DNA from: an uncultured Lachnospiraceae bacterium
GTDB taxonomy: Bacteria > Bacillota > Clostridia > Lachnospirales > Lachnospiraceae
Direction of reading: 5' to 3'
NCBI GenBank assembly: GCA_910584915.1
Contig: CAJUDM010000012.1
Coordinates: 69,991 to 133,990 of the forward strand
DNA length: 64,000 nt
A program made the translations under genes and the position numbers. This document shows, one piece after another, positions 49,923 to 58,670 of the stretch; positions within the stretch are counted from its first letter, which is position 1, and every line of letters begins with the position of its first letter. The notes beneath the pieces are model-generated. The model saw nothing but the letters and a program-made list of their open reading frames with translations, searched no databases and was not told the DNA's origin.

Positions 49923-49964
49923 AAAAAGTTCGGGAATGCCATAACGGGATCCCGGACTTTTTTT
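49923..49964 (+). terminator. Rho-independent terminator after the MFS gene
   Basis: A 13-bp stem with one mismatch (49923-49935 with 49950-49962) and a long T run. The A-rich left flank would let it work in both directions. Confidence 0.85.
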
Positions 49965-50046
49965 GTTTGTGTCACAGACAAAAATGAGGGGAAATTCATA
50001 GAAGACTGCGTCCTGTGAAACAAAAACGCAGTTTTAAAATTTCCTC

Positions 50047-50091
50047 TTGACATATCGTTCATACTGTATATAATTATATATATACAGTATG
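50047..50091 (+). promoter_or_regulatory. Promoter with a 32-bp palindromic operator, GntR/ABC module 1
   Basis: TTGACA (50047-50052), 16 bases and TATAAT (50069-50074) form the promoter. CATACTGTATATA (50060-50072) and its perfect complement (50079-50091) form a dyad over the -10 and the start site. A GntR dimer there would repress the operon, as YtrA does in Bacillus. Confidence 0.7.
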
Positions 50092-50181
50092 CGCAGATGT
50101 AAAATGATCATCTGTTTCCGCGACAAATGAGTTGAACCGGCACATAGACGCGGAAATATCTGATGATCTGATGGAGGAAGG

Positions 50182-50553
50182 ATGAAAATTATATTGTCGA
50201 ATCAGTCCGAAAAGCCGATCTACCTGCAGATCAAGGAGCAGCTTGAGGAACAGATCCTGAGCGGTGAGATTCTGGAAGATACAGTTCTGCCATCTATTCG
50301 GAAGATGGCGTCGGATCTGGCTGTGAGTGTGATCACGACGACGAGGGCTTACAAGGAACTGGAGGCGGACGGTTTTATTACAACAGTGCCGGGGAAGGGG
50401 TGCATCGTTCTGGCACCGGATAACCACATTCTCCGGGAGCAGTATCTGAGGCGGATGGAGGATGGCTTTATGCAGGCGGCGGCAGCGGCGAAGAAACTGC
50501 AGATGCCTCTGAAGGAAGCACAGGAGATTTTTGAGACGATATGGGAAGTATGA
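50182..50553 (+). CDS. GntR-family (YtrA subfamily) repressor
   Basis: 123 residues. The winged HTH (PIYLQIKEQLEEQILSGEILEDTVLPSIRKMASDLAVSVITTTRAYKELEADGFITTVPGKGCIVL) is followed only by a short helical tail of about 45 residues. This is the YtrA type, which lacks a large ligand domain and typically controls an adjacent ABC transporter. The ABC genes follow on the same strand, and a perfect palindrome overlaps the promoter upstream. GGAGGAAGG precedes the ATG. The inducing signal in known systems is cell-wall antibiotics; that is an inference here. Confidence 0.92.
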   Translation: MKIILSNQSEKPIYLQIKEQLEEQILSGEILEDTVLPSIRKMASDLAVSVITTTRAYKELEADGFITTVPGKGCIVLAPDNHILREQYLRRMEDGFMQAAAAAKKLQMPLKEAQEIFETIWEV

Positions 50554-50697
50554 GAAAAATGCGGCGGGAAAACTGAGAGGATGGATTATATCCTGCGTGC
50601 CTGATATAAATCCGGCAAGGCAGATCGAAACAGCAAGAGGCACGTGGAAACGAGGTATTTGATAATGGATAACAGAGGATATTGGGAGGAAGTACCG

Positions 50698-51558
50698 GTG
50701 CTTGAGGTGAGAAATCTCTCCAAGCGATATAAAGGGTTTTTGTTGGATAAAGTATCCTTTACGCTCCCTGGGGGTTATATTATGGGCTATGTGGGACCGA
50801 ACGGTGCGGGGAAGAGTACCACGCTTGGGCTGATCACCCGGACCCGCAGGATGGAGGAGGGGGAGGTGCTGCTGGACGGAAAGCGGTATGAGGAAGATCC
50901 GATCCTGTATAAGGAAAAGATCGGCTATGTCAGCAGCGTGCCCTACTTCCCGCCGACGATGAAAGTGAGGGATGCGGCGCTTTTGTTAAAGCAGTTTTAT
51001 CCGACTTTTTCGAAGGAGAAATTTTACCGCCTTGTGAGGGAATGGGAACTGCCGGAGAAGAAAAGGTTTTCCACATTCTCCACAGGTATGACGGTAAAGC
51101 TGATGTTTGCGGCAGTGCTGGCGAGGGAGACGCGGCTTTTGATACTGGATGAGGCGACGAACGGGCTGGATGTGCTGTTTCGGGAGGAGATCTTAAACCT
51201 TTTGCAACATTATATCGAGGACGGCGGGCACAGCGTCCTGTTTGCCACACATATCATAGATGATCTGGAACAGATCGCGGACTATATCGTGATGGTGGAG
51301 GGCGGAAGGGTGCTCTTGCAGGATACGAAGGAGGCGCTGACGGAGAACTTTATTCTCGTAAAGGGAGATGAGGCGCTGCTCGCAAGAGAGGATATCGCGA
51401 AGTACCTGCTCGGTGTAAAGCGCTCCGCCTACGGATTCTCCGCCCTGATCCCCTCCGACAACGCGGCTCTTCTGCCCGCCGAAACAGTGATGGAGAAACC
51501 CACCATCAGCCAGATCATGAGCTACCTGATGAAGGGGCATGATAAGCTGGAAATATAA
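50698..51558 (+). CDS. ABC transporter ATP-binding protein (YtrB-like)
   Basis: 286 residues from GTG 50698: MLEVRNLSKRYKGFLLDKVSFTLPGGYIMGYVGPNGAGKSTT with Walker A, a reduced signature FSTGM, Walker B LLILDEATNGLD, and the H-loop ATHIIDD. The altered signature is usual for this branch. GGGAGG lies 8 nt before the GTG; an ATG at 50665 with GAGG 9 nt upstream would add 11 residues and cannot be excluded. It follows the repressor by 144 bases and precedes a small permease separated by structured element B. Confidence 0.9.
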   Translation: MLEVRNLSKRYKGFLLDKVSFTLPGGYIMGYVGPNGAGKSTTLGLITRTRRMEEGEVLLDGKRYEEDPILYKEKIGYVSSVPYFPPTMKVRDAALLLKQFYPTFSKEKFYRLVREWELPEKKRFSTFSTGMTVKLMFAAVLARETRLLILDEATNGLDVLFREEILNLLQHYIEDGGHSVLFATHIIDDLEQIADYIVMVEGGRVLLQDTKEALTENFILVKGDEALLAREDIAKYLLGVKRSAYGFSALIPSDNAALLPAETVMEKPTISQIMSYLMKGHDKLEI

Positions 51559-51590
51559 AATGTAAAACATGTAACTGTCAACAATATATG

Positions 51591-51711
51591 CGGAACTGGA
51601 AAACAGCATATGCCCGAACAGTGCACAAGACGATTTACTGATGCAAAGCAGCAGTAAATTGTCTTCCACAACCGGTGTACTGGAAGGGTGCATACGGAAC
51701 TCAAATAAGGA
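51591..51711 (+). promoter_or_regulatory. Structured intergenic element, copy B (before the ABC permease)
   Basis: This is the shorter copy of the element before purM. It has CGGAACTG at 51591, ACAGTGCACAA (paired with GTGTACTG near the 3' end), and GACGATTTACTG pairing with CAGTAAATTGTC with one G-T pair. GTGTACTGGAAG, eight bases and CGGAACT follow, then AAATAAGG as ribosome binding site. The second CGGAACT starts 24 bases before the permease ATG, against 23 in copy A. The interior is a single hairpin. The outer stems keep pairing although five or more bases differ from copy A. Confidence 0.6.
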
Positions 51712-51718
51712 TACAAAT

Positions 51719-52363
51719 ATGAAACAAATAATTGGTTATATAGAATGTGATTTTATGAATATTAAATATGGGATGTTGTACATGATCGCGATCTTCGGAA
51801 TCGTCAGCATGGCATTTTCCATGAAAAACGGCACGGGGGCAGTGGCATACATGCTCTTTTGCGGGCTGATCATGGCGGGCACGGCGTTCAGCGTCACAAA
51901 ACAGACGGTATCGTTCACTGCCCTTGTGCCCGGCAGTATGTGGCAGAAAGTGGCTGGGAGGTATCTCGGCGGCGTGCTCTGTATTGTGCTGTGCGCGGCT
52001 GTGGGGCTCGCCTCCGCCGGCATCATAAGGCTGACAGGGCGCACAGGCGGTATGTTGGAAATACCGGTCCTTCTGTGCCTTCTGGGGGTAACCTTTTTAT
52101 TCCTGGCGCTGCAGAATGTGCTGCTCTATCTGTTGACGCCGTTCCTCGGCTTACAGGTCGTGGGGCTTGTCCGGATGCTGCCCGGTTTTATCCTGTTCTT
52201 CGGCGTGATGAACGCCGGGAACCTGGAAGTCATTAAAGACATCCTCGAGGGCGAAGGATTTTCGGCAAGGGTAGTCCTGATCGTCCTGGGCACTGGGATA
52301 GTAAGCCTGATCCTCTCAGCGGCTCTGTCCGTCCTGCTCATTCGGAACCGGGACAATGAGTAG
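51719..52363 (+). CDS. ABC-2 type permease subunit of module 1
   Basis: 214 residues with six hydrophobic segments: MKQIIGYIECDFMNIKYGMLYMIAIFGIVSMAFS starts with a cytoplasmic amphipathic stretch, followed by pairs of helices and an LLIRNRDNE end. Size and layout fit the small ABC-2 permeases that accompany YtrB-like ATPases in Lachnospiraceae. No substrate can be named. The ATG is 9 nt after AAGG, which is part of the structured element. It is preceded by the ATPase, with which it should assemble. Confidence 0.78.
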   Translation: MKQIIGYIECDFMNIKYGMLYMIAIFGIVSMAFSMKNGTGAVAYMLFCGLIMAGTAFSVTKQTVSFTALVPGSMWQKVAGRYLGGVLCIVLCAAVGLASAGIIRLTGRTGGMLEIPVLLCLLGVTFLFLALQNVLLYLLTPFLGLQVVGLVRMLPGFILFFGVMNAGNLEVIKDILEGEGFSARVVLIVLGTGIVSLILSAALSVLLIRNRDNE

Positions 52364-52368
52364 AAGTG

Positions 52369-52392
52369 CGGCGTCCGGTACCGTTAATTAAC
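52369..52392. repeat. Short member of the CGGCGTCCGG family
   Basis: CGGCGTCCGGTACCGTTAAT at 52369-52388 resembles CGGCGTCCGGTATCATTGAT at 23885-23904 (17 of 20 identical). It lies between the module 1 permease stop and the module 2 promoter. Confidence 0.4.
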
Positions 52393-52420
52393 TGGAGCAG
52401 CCCACTTTCATAATTTTATA

Positions 52421-52477
52421 TTGCACAAAGGATTCCCCTGTGGTATGATACAAGTGTATTAGGACAGTTAGTACACT
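52421..52477 (+). promoter_or_regulatory. Promoter and dyad operator of GntR/ABC module 2
   Basis: TTGCAC (52421-52426), a 17-bp spacer and TATGAT (52444-52449). AGTGTATTA (52453-52461) and TAGTACACT (52469-52477), separated by seven bases, form a dyad with one mismatch over the start site. The half-site differs from that of module 1 (CATACTGTATATA), which suggests two non-cross-talking repressors. Confidence 0.65.
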
Positions 52478-52542
52478 CAGTACACTGATTCACCCTCATC
52501 GTACCGGCTGCCCTGATACCTGAAAAGGAGAATCCTGTTTTG

Positions 52543-52893
52543 ATGATCATGTTAGATTATAAGGATACAAGGCCGATCTACGAGCAGGTCGTTGAAAAAT
52601 TTCAGACATTGATACTAAAAGGCGTACTGGAACCGGATGCACAGCTCCCTTCCGTGCGCTCTTTGGCGTTTGAGCTGTCCATCAATCCGAATACGATCCA
52701 GCGCGCCTACGGGGAGCTGGAGCGGCAGGGCTTTATCTACACGATAAAAGGACGGGGGGGTTTTGTCAGGTATAATGAGAACCTTCTGGAAATCCGGAAG
52801 GAGAGGCTTAAGGAACAGCTTGCGGAAGTGTTCAAGGAGGCAAGGGAGCTGAACATTCCGCTGCAGGAATTGTTGGAGCAGGTAAAGGAGTGA
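52543..52893 (+). CDS. GntR-family (YtrA subfamily) repressor, module 2
   Basis: 116 residues. The winged HTH reads DTRPIYEQVVEKFQTLILKGVLEPDAQLPSVRSLAFELSINPNTIQRAYGELERQGFIYTIKGRGGFV, with a short C-terminal helical tail (ENLLEIRKERLKEQLAEVF). It is closer in its NPNTIQRAYGELE motif to the common YtrA/YhcF type than the module 1 repressor. AAGGAG is 12 nt before ATG 52543; TTG at 52540 would be better spaced. It probably represses itself and the two ABC genes downstream through the dyad at its promoter. Confidence 0.92.
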   Translation: MIMLDYKDTRPIYEQVVEKFQTLILKGVLEPDAQLPSVRSLAFELSINPNTIQRAYGELERQGFIYTIKGRGGFVRYNENLLEIRKERLKEQLAEVFKEARELNIPLQELLEQVKE

Positions 52894-53009
52894 GCAGCGC
52901 AGAAAATTCTGCCGGAGCAGGCAGGGTGATCCACACGGGAAGAGGGACGGGACAGGTTCCATATTTGAGAGATGGCATGTGATAACAAAAACAGGAGTAC
53001 ATACGAAAC

Positions 53010-53918
53010 ATGATTGAGATAAGGAACGTGACAAAACATTTTGACAACATCATAGCGGTAGATCATGTCAGCGTAACGATAAAAGAGGGAAATGTTTTCG
53101 GGCTGATTGGAACAAACGGCGCTGGAAAAAGCACTGTACTGAGACTGGCGACAGGAATTTACCGCCCGGATGAGGGGGAGATTTTTATCGATACCCTGCC
53201 GGTCTACGATAACAGGGAGGCGAAGAGGAGGTTTTTCTTTATCCCCGACGAGCCCTATTTTTTCAACAATGCGGACGCGGCGGAGATGGAGCGGTACTAT
53301 GCCCGCGTCTATCCGTCCTTCGATGGCGGGAAGTTTTATGATGCGCTTGATAAGTTCGGGCTGGATAAAAAGCGGAAGATCCACACGTTCTCCAAGGGGA
53401 TGAAAAAACAGCTTGCGCTTCTTCTGGGGATCTGTGCGGGAACCCGGTATCTGCTCTGCGATGAGACCTTTGACGGCCTTGACCCGGTGATGCGGCAGGG
53501 GGTGAAGGGGCTTCTGGCTAAGACCATGGAGGAGCGGGAGTTTACGCCGGTCATCGCCTCCCACAATCTGCGGGAGCTGGAGGATATCTGCGACCATGTG
53601 GGACTGCTCCACAAGGGCGGCGTGCTGCTCTCAAAGGAGCTGGAGGAGATGAAGTGCAATATCCAGAAGGTGCAGTGCGTCCTGAAAAATCCCGGGGAGT
53701 GGAAGGCAGCATTGCAGGGCGTGGATATTTTGCAGGAGGAGGCGCGGGGGACGCTGCATACCTTTACGGTGCGCGGGAGCCGGGAGATGGTGGAAGCGAA
53801 GTTCGGCAGGATCGAGACAGTGTTTTTTGAGATGCTGCCCCTTTCCCTGGAGGAGATCTTTATCAGCGAGACGGAGGTGGCGGGCTATGACGTTAAAAAG
53901 TTCCTTATGGAAGACTGA
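53010..53918 (+). CDS. ABC transporter ATP-binding protein, module 2
   Basis: 302 residues: Walker A GTNGAGKST, signature FSKGMKKQ, Walker B YLLCDETFDGLD, and H-loop IASHNLRELED. Beyond residue 215 is a C-terminal region of about 85 residues (KCNIQKVQCVLKNPGEW...FFEMLPLSLEEIFI) typical of ATPases serving large ABC-2 permeases. Its last 32 bases overlap the permease start, so synthesis is coupled. Confidence 0.92.
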   Translation: MIEIRNVTKHFDNIIAVDHVSVTIKEGNVFGLIGTNGAGKSTVLRLATGIYRPDEGEIFIDTLPVYDNREAKRRFFFIPDEPYFFNNADAAEMERYYARVYPSFDGGKFYDALDKFGLDKKRKIHTFSKGMKKQLALLLGICAGTRYLLCDETFDGLDPVMRQGVKGLLAKTMEEREFTPVIASHNLRELEDICDHVGLLHKGGVLLSKELEEMKCNIQKVQCVLKNPGEWKAALQGVDILQEEARGTLHTFTVRGSREMVEAKFGRIETVFFEMLPLSLEEIFISETEVAGYDVKKFLMED

Positions 53919-56064
53919 AAAACCGCATAACGGGCACTCCTTTTCGGAACTTGCCGCCCAGATGAGGGAGAACTGGAGAAGGCGGACATGGCTGTTTGCG
54001 CTGCTCTCCTTTGTAATGCTTTTGTGCTATCCCCTTATGACGGGGCTCACCTTAAGCAGATATGCGAGAGAGGGAGCCTCCCTTTTGATGCGGCAGAGCG
54101 TGGGGCATATTGTGCTGGGGCTCGCGGACGGTGCCACGGTTTTTCTGGCGACTGTCGGCGGCGTTTTGTGCGCCAGAGAGGGATTTTCGTGGATCTATTC
54201 CAGGAAAAAGGTCGACATGTATTTGTCCCAGCCGATCACGGCGGGGCGGAGGTTTCTGTTTACCTATATTAATGGCATACTGCTCTATTTTGTGCCCTAT
54301 CTGATATCGCTGCTTTTTTCCCTGCTTGTGATATCGGGGACCGGCGCATCCAGCGGTGCGCTGTTTATGAACGTGCTCTTTACGGTGCCGGCGGCGCTTG
54401 TCTATTTTCTGGCAGTGTACAATATGACGCTGGCGGCGATGATGATCAGCGGCAGAAAGGGGATGGCAGGCTTTTTTGTGCTGATGGGCTTTCTGTATGA
54501 CGCGGTGCTCCGGGCGACGCTTGAGGGCTATTGCGGCACCTACTTTTCCACTTTTGTGGAGGTGAACCGTAAAAGCTGGTTTCTCTCCCCCATCTTTCGG
54601 ATCATGAATCTGATAGGGGATGGCACCCGTCCCTGGGAGGGGGAGACGGTGACGGCAAAGGGCGTGCTGGAGCAGATGGTCCTGCCGATGCTGCCGGGTA
54701 TGTTTTCTCTGCTGGCGGAGGCGGCGGTGTTTGGCGTGATCGCTTACTATTGTTATAAAAAGCGCCCCATGGAGGCGTCGAAGGCGGTGGTCTTTTCTTC
54801 GGTGAGAGGGCCGGTGAAGGTGCTTTTGATGCTGCTCTCCGGGCTTCTCGGGAGTGTCTGCTTCTGTGATATCTCCGGGAGTGAGAGTATGTTTGTGGCT
54901 CTGCCGGGGCTGCTCCTCGGCATCCTGTTTTGTCAGGTGCTGATGGAGATCATCTATGAGGGGGATCTGCGGGCCTTCGCAAACCACAAAAAATCTTTTG
55001 CGGCGGGGGCTTTTGTGACGCTCTCTGTCTATCTGTTTTTCGCGCTGGACATCGGCGGCTACGATACCTGGGTGCCCGGGCAGGAGCAGGTGGAGAGCGC
55101 GGCGATTGAAATATATTTTAATAACCATTATTGTTTTGATTATGTGGATGAGAAGGGAAAGCCCACGTGGGATGAGGACTACGGGCTGCAGAACATGAAA
55201 ATGACAGACGTGTCAGGTGTATTATCTCTGGCGAGGGACGGCATGGGAAAGGGCGCGCCAAAGCAGAATCCTGATACGCAGGTGAATTGTGAGGTAAAAT
55301 ATACGTTGAAGAGCGGTGCGGAAAAGTACCGGAGTTTTTGGATCGACTATGAGCAGGAAAAGACTGTGCTGGATATTTTGTTTGCAAATGAACAGTATAA
55401 GGAAGGAGCAAACCAGGTCCTTTCCGGGCAGATGGACATGATCTTCGGGAAAAGCCGGATCTATTACGACAACGGGCTGCAGGAGACTGAGATCATGGAT
55501 AAAAGCGCGTTTGCGCTGATGCGCGCCTACCAGTCGGACCTGCGGAAGATGTCCTTCTCGGATGTGAAGAACGCTGTCCCCTGCGGCGTTCTGCGGCTCC
55601 GCTATAAGACGGACGACGGGATGGAATGCCAGCTTGAATATCCTGTGTTTTCCAGCTACACGGGGACGGTGGAGTACCTGAGGGCAAAGAGCATCGAATT
55701 GTATCTGACCGTGAACCCGAAGGCGGTGGACAGTATCAGGTTTGAGCGCTACGAGGAGCGGGAGGATGAGGAGGTCATAGAAAACGGGGGATTGTTCGGC
55801 GGCTGGTCCTCCACTGTGATCCGGACGGACGTCATCGAAAAGGAATATCACAAAAGGGCTGAGATCGAGGAACTTTTAGGGTATCTTTATCCCACTTGTG
55901 TCATAAACTGGGCATATACATCCGGTATGTTTGACGAGGATATCGCGGCGGATATTCAGGAGTCAGACCATACGGAGGCGTATTTTTATCATTGGGACAA
56001 CAGTAATTTTTCGGTGAAGAAGGACAGGCTGCCGGAATATGTGAAAGAGGATCTGTACAGGTAG
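53887..56064 (+). CDS. Large ABC permease of module 2 with extracytoplasmic C-terminal domain
   Basis: About 725 residues. Several membrane helices fall between residues 30 and 400 (for example FALLSFVMLLCYPLMTGLTL, FLFTYINGILLYFVPYLISLLFSLLVIS and VYLFFALDIGG). A hydrophilic domain of about 330 residues follows, with YALKSGAEKYR-like strands and repeated DYE/YDN motifs. It resembles the DUF6449-type permeases I associate with GntR/ABC modules in Lachnospiraceae, but I hold that name loosely. The ATG at 53887, after GGAGG, is chosen; the frame opens at 53827. It should work with the ATPase just upstream. Confidence 0.75.
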   Translation: MTLKSSLWKTEKPHNGHSFSELAAQMRENWRRRTWLFALLSFVMLLCYPLMTGLTLSRYAREGASLLMRQSVGHIVLGLADGATVFLATVGGVLCAREGFSWIYSRKKVDMYLSQPITAGRRFLFTYINGILLYFVPYLISLLFSLLVISGTGASSGALFMNVLFTVPAALVYFLAVYNMTLAAMMISGRKGMAGFFVLMGFLYDAVLRATLEGYCGTYFSTFVEVNRKSWFLSPIFRIMNLIGDGTRPWEGETVTAKGVLEQMVLPMLPGMFSLLAEAAVFGVIAYYCYKKRPMEASKAVVFSSVRGPVKVLLMLLSGLLGSVCFCDISGSESMFVALPGLLLGILFCQVLMEIIYEGDLRAFANHKKSFAAGAFVTLSVYLFFALDIGGYDTWVPGQEQVESAAIEIYFNNHYCFDYVDEKGKPTWDEDYGLQNMKMTDVSGVLSLARDGMGKGAPKQNPDTQVNCEVKYTLKSGAEKYRSFWIDYEQEKTVLDILFANEQYKEGANQVLSGQMDMIFGKSRIYYDNGLQETEIMDKSAFALMRAYQSDLRKMSFSDVKNAVPCGVLRLRYKTDDGMECQLEYPVFSSYTGTVEYLRAKSIELYLTVNPKAVDSIRFERYEEREDEEVIENGGLFGGWSSTVIRTDVIEKEYHKRAEIEELLGYLYPTCVINWAYTSGMFDEDIAADIQESDHTEAYFYHWDNSNFSVKKDRLPEYVKEDLYR

Positions 56065-56074
56065 GGTAGGATTT

Positions 56075-56857
56075 ATGGCGGAGAGAGGACCTGTGATACA
56101 GGTGAGAGGACTATATAAAATATATCGTTTAGGGCAGGAGAAAGTGCGGGCGTTAAACGGGGTGGACTTTGATATCAACCGGGGCGAGTTCTGTTCCATC
56201 GTGGGGACTTCCGGCTCGGGAAAGTCCACGCTGCTCAACATGCTGGCAGGGCTGGAAAAACCTACCAAAGGTGAGATCGTCATCGCGGGGGAGCATATGG
56301 AGACAAAGAAGGAGAACCAGCTTGTGGCGTTCCGCAGAGAGCATATTGGATTTATCTTTCAGTCCTACAACCTGCTGCCGACTTTGAACGCGATCGAAAA
56401 TGTGGCGCTGCCGCTGACCTTTCAGGGAGTGAACAAAAAGACGCGGACAAAGCGGGCTATGGAGCTTCTGGACCTTGTGGGGCTCTCCACCCACAAAAAG
56501 CATAAACCAACCCAGATGTCCGGCGGACAGCAGCAGAGGGTGGGCATGGCGAGGGCGCTGGTCGTGGAGCCGGAGATCATCTTTGCGGATGAGCCCACCG
56601 GAAACCTTGACTCGGTGACATCGGAGGACATGATGTATCTGATGCGGAAAGTGGTATATGAGAGGAATCAGACGCTTGTGATGGTCACCCACGATGACCA
56701 TCTGGCAAGCTACGCGGACAGGATCATCAGGATAAAGGACGGGCAGGTGATCTCCGTGACCGTCAAGACCGCGGAGGAGAGAGCACAGATGATGGAAAAT
56801 CTGCGGGAGATAGAGCGTGAGAGAAAAGAAAAGGTAAGAGGGGAGCAGAAAGGATGA
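56075..56857 (+). CDS. MacB/LolD-type ABC transporter ATP-binding protein
   Basis: 260 residues: VIQVRGLYKIYRLGQEKVRALNGVDFDINRGEFCSIVGTSGSGKSTLLNMLAG (Walker A), signature MSGGQQQR, Walker B IIFADEPTGNLD, and H-loop VTHDDHLA. The pattern is that of the MacB/FtsE/LolD branch, which partners FtsX-like permeases and does not pump through a channel but moves extracytoplasmic proteins or lipids. A Lys/Arg/Glu-rich tail of about 30 residues is extra. It overlaps the next gene by 4 bases and begins 10 bases after the module 2 permease. Confidence 0.93.
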   Translation: MAERGPVIQVRGLYKIYRLGQEKVRALNGVDFDINRGEFCSIVGTSGSGKSTLLNMLAGLEKPTKGEIVIAGEHMETKKENQLVAFRREHIGFIFQSYNLLPTLNAIENVALPLTFQGVNKKTRTKRAMELLDLVGLSTHKKHKPTQMSGGQQQRVGMARALVVEPEIIFADEPTGNLDSVTSEDMMYLMRKVVYERNQTLVMVTHDDHLASYADRIIRIKDGQVISVTVKTAEERAQMMENLREIERERKEKVRGEQKG

Positions 56858-58617
56858 AGAGGAAAATGAGAAATTGGATCAAAAAGGGCATGATTCTCGC
56901 GATGGCGGGAATGATCCTGTTATCCGGCGCGGGGCTGACAACGATACGGGCGATGGCGGCGCCGGATGTGAGCGGCAACAATAACGATCTGGGACCGGCG
57001 CCCAACGACAGTCAGATGGAGGCGGCAAAGTCGGAGCTTGCCACACACGCCAACAACCTGATCGTGATCAACAGCCTGACAGGTTCCGATAAACAGAAGA
57101 TCCTCGATATGCTGGAAGAGGCGAGGCACAAAGTGGGGAGCGATTACAACCATGCGGGCGGCTATGAGGAGATGCGCGCTTATGTGTCCAGTGTGATCAG
57201 CATGATGGATGCGGTGATCTCGGCGATCCCTTCGAGTACCAGCGATTTCCTGTCCCTGGCGGACACCTATCAGACGCCCACCGTGAAGTACGGACAGGCG
57301 GTGACGATCGTCCTGCCGGTGGTTAATTTTTCCACGGCGGAATTGAGGGATGTGATGATCAAACCCCATGTCTCCAATCTGGTGAATGAGTGGCCCTTTG
57401 AGCCCAGCTCCGCGGGAACGACCAGGAATATCCTGAGTTTCCCGCCCTATGACAATAAAAAGAATATGGAACTTGTGCGGCAGGATGTCTCCTTTAACTT
57501 TGTGGTGAGGCAGGATGTAAAGAGCGGCTACTATCCGCTGAAGTTCGATCTGACATACACCAGAAACGGCAAGGTGGAAAAGGCGGAGCTGACAACCTAT
57601 GTGAAGACTGTCGGCAAGGCGGACAGCGGCTCGCTGGATGAGACAGGGGAGGGGGATGAGGCGCAGAAATCCAAACCCCGTATCATTGTGACGGGATTTG
57701 AGACGGCGCCGGGCGCCGTGTACGCGGGCTCCACCTTTACGATCACGATCCATGTGCAGAATACTTCCAAGTCCGAGAGTGTGACGAACGTATTGTTCAA
57801 TATGCAGGCGAAGGAGGAGGGGAAGGACGAGGACAGCAAGTTCGCGGCGTTTCTGCCCACTTCCGGCTCCAGTTCGGTGTATGTGGATTCCATAGCGCCG
57901 GGGGCGTCGAAAGACCTTGTCATAGAAATGTCGGCAAAATCCGATCTGGCACAGAAGCCCTATGTGCTGGATGTGAATATGAAATACGATGCGAAGGACG
58001 CAGTGGATCTGACCGATACGGCGAGCGTGTCGATCCCGATCCTGCAGGAGCAGCGCTGTGAGACAGGGGACGCGGAAGTGACGCCCTCGGATATCACGGT
58101 GGGCGGCCAGGCGAATATCATGTTCGATGTGTACAACACGGGCAAGACAACCCTGTATAATGTGTGGGTGAAATTCCAGGGGGACAGCATCACCGGCGGC
58201 GACAGCTTTCTTGGCACGATCGCTTCGGGGGCGACGGGCAGTGTGGATGCCATGGTGACCGGCGCGGCGGCGACGATGGACGACGGAAAGATCAAGGCGC
58301 TGATCTCCTATGAGAATGAGTCCGGCGTGGTGACAACAGTGGAGAAGGAACTGGAGTTGTTTGTCACGGAGGAGATGATGGGAGAGTTTACGGACGATAT
58401 GATGGGCACGGAAGGCGAGATGGTCAATCTGGACGAGATGGAAGGCGGCGGTATTAAGAAGTTTATTCTGCCGATCGTGCTTGTGGCCATCGTACTTGCC
58501 GTTGCGGGACTTGTCATATTCAAAATTAGACGGAAAAAGAAAAAGGAACAGGAAGAGCTGGAGGCTGACCTGAAGGCGCTGGATGAGCCGGATAACGGCG
58601 GATACAAACGCTATTAA
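56854..58617 (+). CDS. Surface-exposed subunit with CARDB/S-layer-like domains (COG1361-like)
   Basis: 587 residues: a signal peptide (about 1-36, MKRKMRNWIKKGMILAMAGMIL...AMAA) and a helical part (about 45-130). Two or three immunoglobulin-like CARDB-type domains follow (for example PRIIVTGFETAPGAVYAGSTFTITIHVQNTSKSESVTN and DITVGGQANIMFDVYNTGKTTLYNVWVKF). A C-terminal membrane helix (about 543-565) and a basic tail close it. It stands between the MacB-type ATPase and permease, where Gram-negative tripartite pumps have MacA. The overlap with the ATPase gene and the 53-base gap to the permease indicate one complex. Confidence 0.82.
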   Translation: MKRKMRNWIKKGMILAMAGMILLSGAGLTTIRAMAAPDVSGNNNDLGPAPNDSQMEAAKSELATHANNLIVINSLTGSDKQKILDMLEEARHKVGSDYNHAGGYEEMRAYVSSVISMMDAVISAIPSSTSDFLSLADTYQTPTVKYGQAVTIVLPVVNFSTAELRDVMIKPHVSNLVNEWPFEPSSAGTTRNILSFPPYDNKKNMELVRQDVSFNFVVRQDVKSGYYPLKFDLTYTRNGKVEKAELTTYVKTVGKADSGSLDETGEGDEAQKSKPRIIVTGFETAPGAVYAGSTFTITIHVQNTSKSESVTNVLFNMQAKEEGKDEDSKFAAFLPTSGSSSVYVDSIAPGASKDLVIEMSAKSDLAQKPYVLDVNMKYDAKDAVDLTDTASVSIPILQEQRCETGDAEVTPSDITVGGQANIMFDVYNTGKTTLYNVWVKFQGDSITGGDSFLGTIASGATGSVDAMVTGAAATMDDGKIKALISYENESGVVTTVEKELELFVTEEMMGEFTDDMMGTEGEMVNLDEMEGGGIKKFILPIVLVAIVLAVAGLVIFKIRRKKKKEQEELEADLKALDEPDNGGYKRY

Positions 58618-58670
58618 AAAGCGGCGGTTCGACTGTGGTATGAACTGCCATACGGGAAATGAGGACAGGA

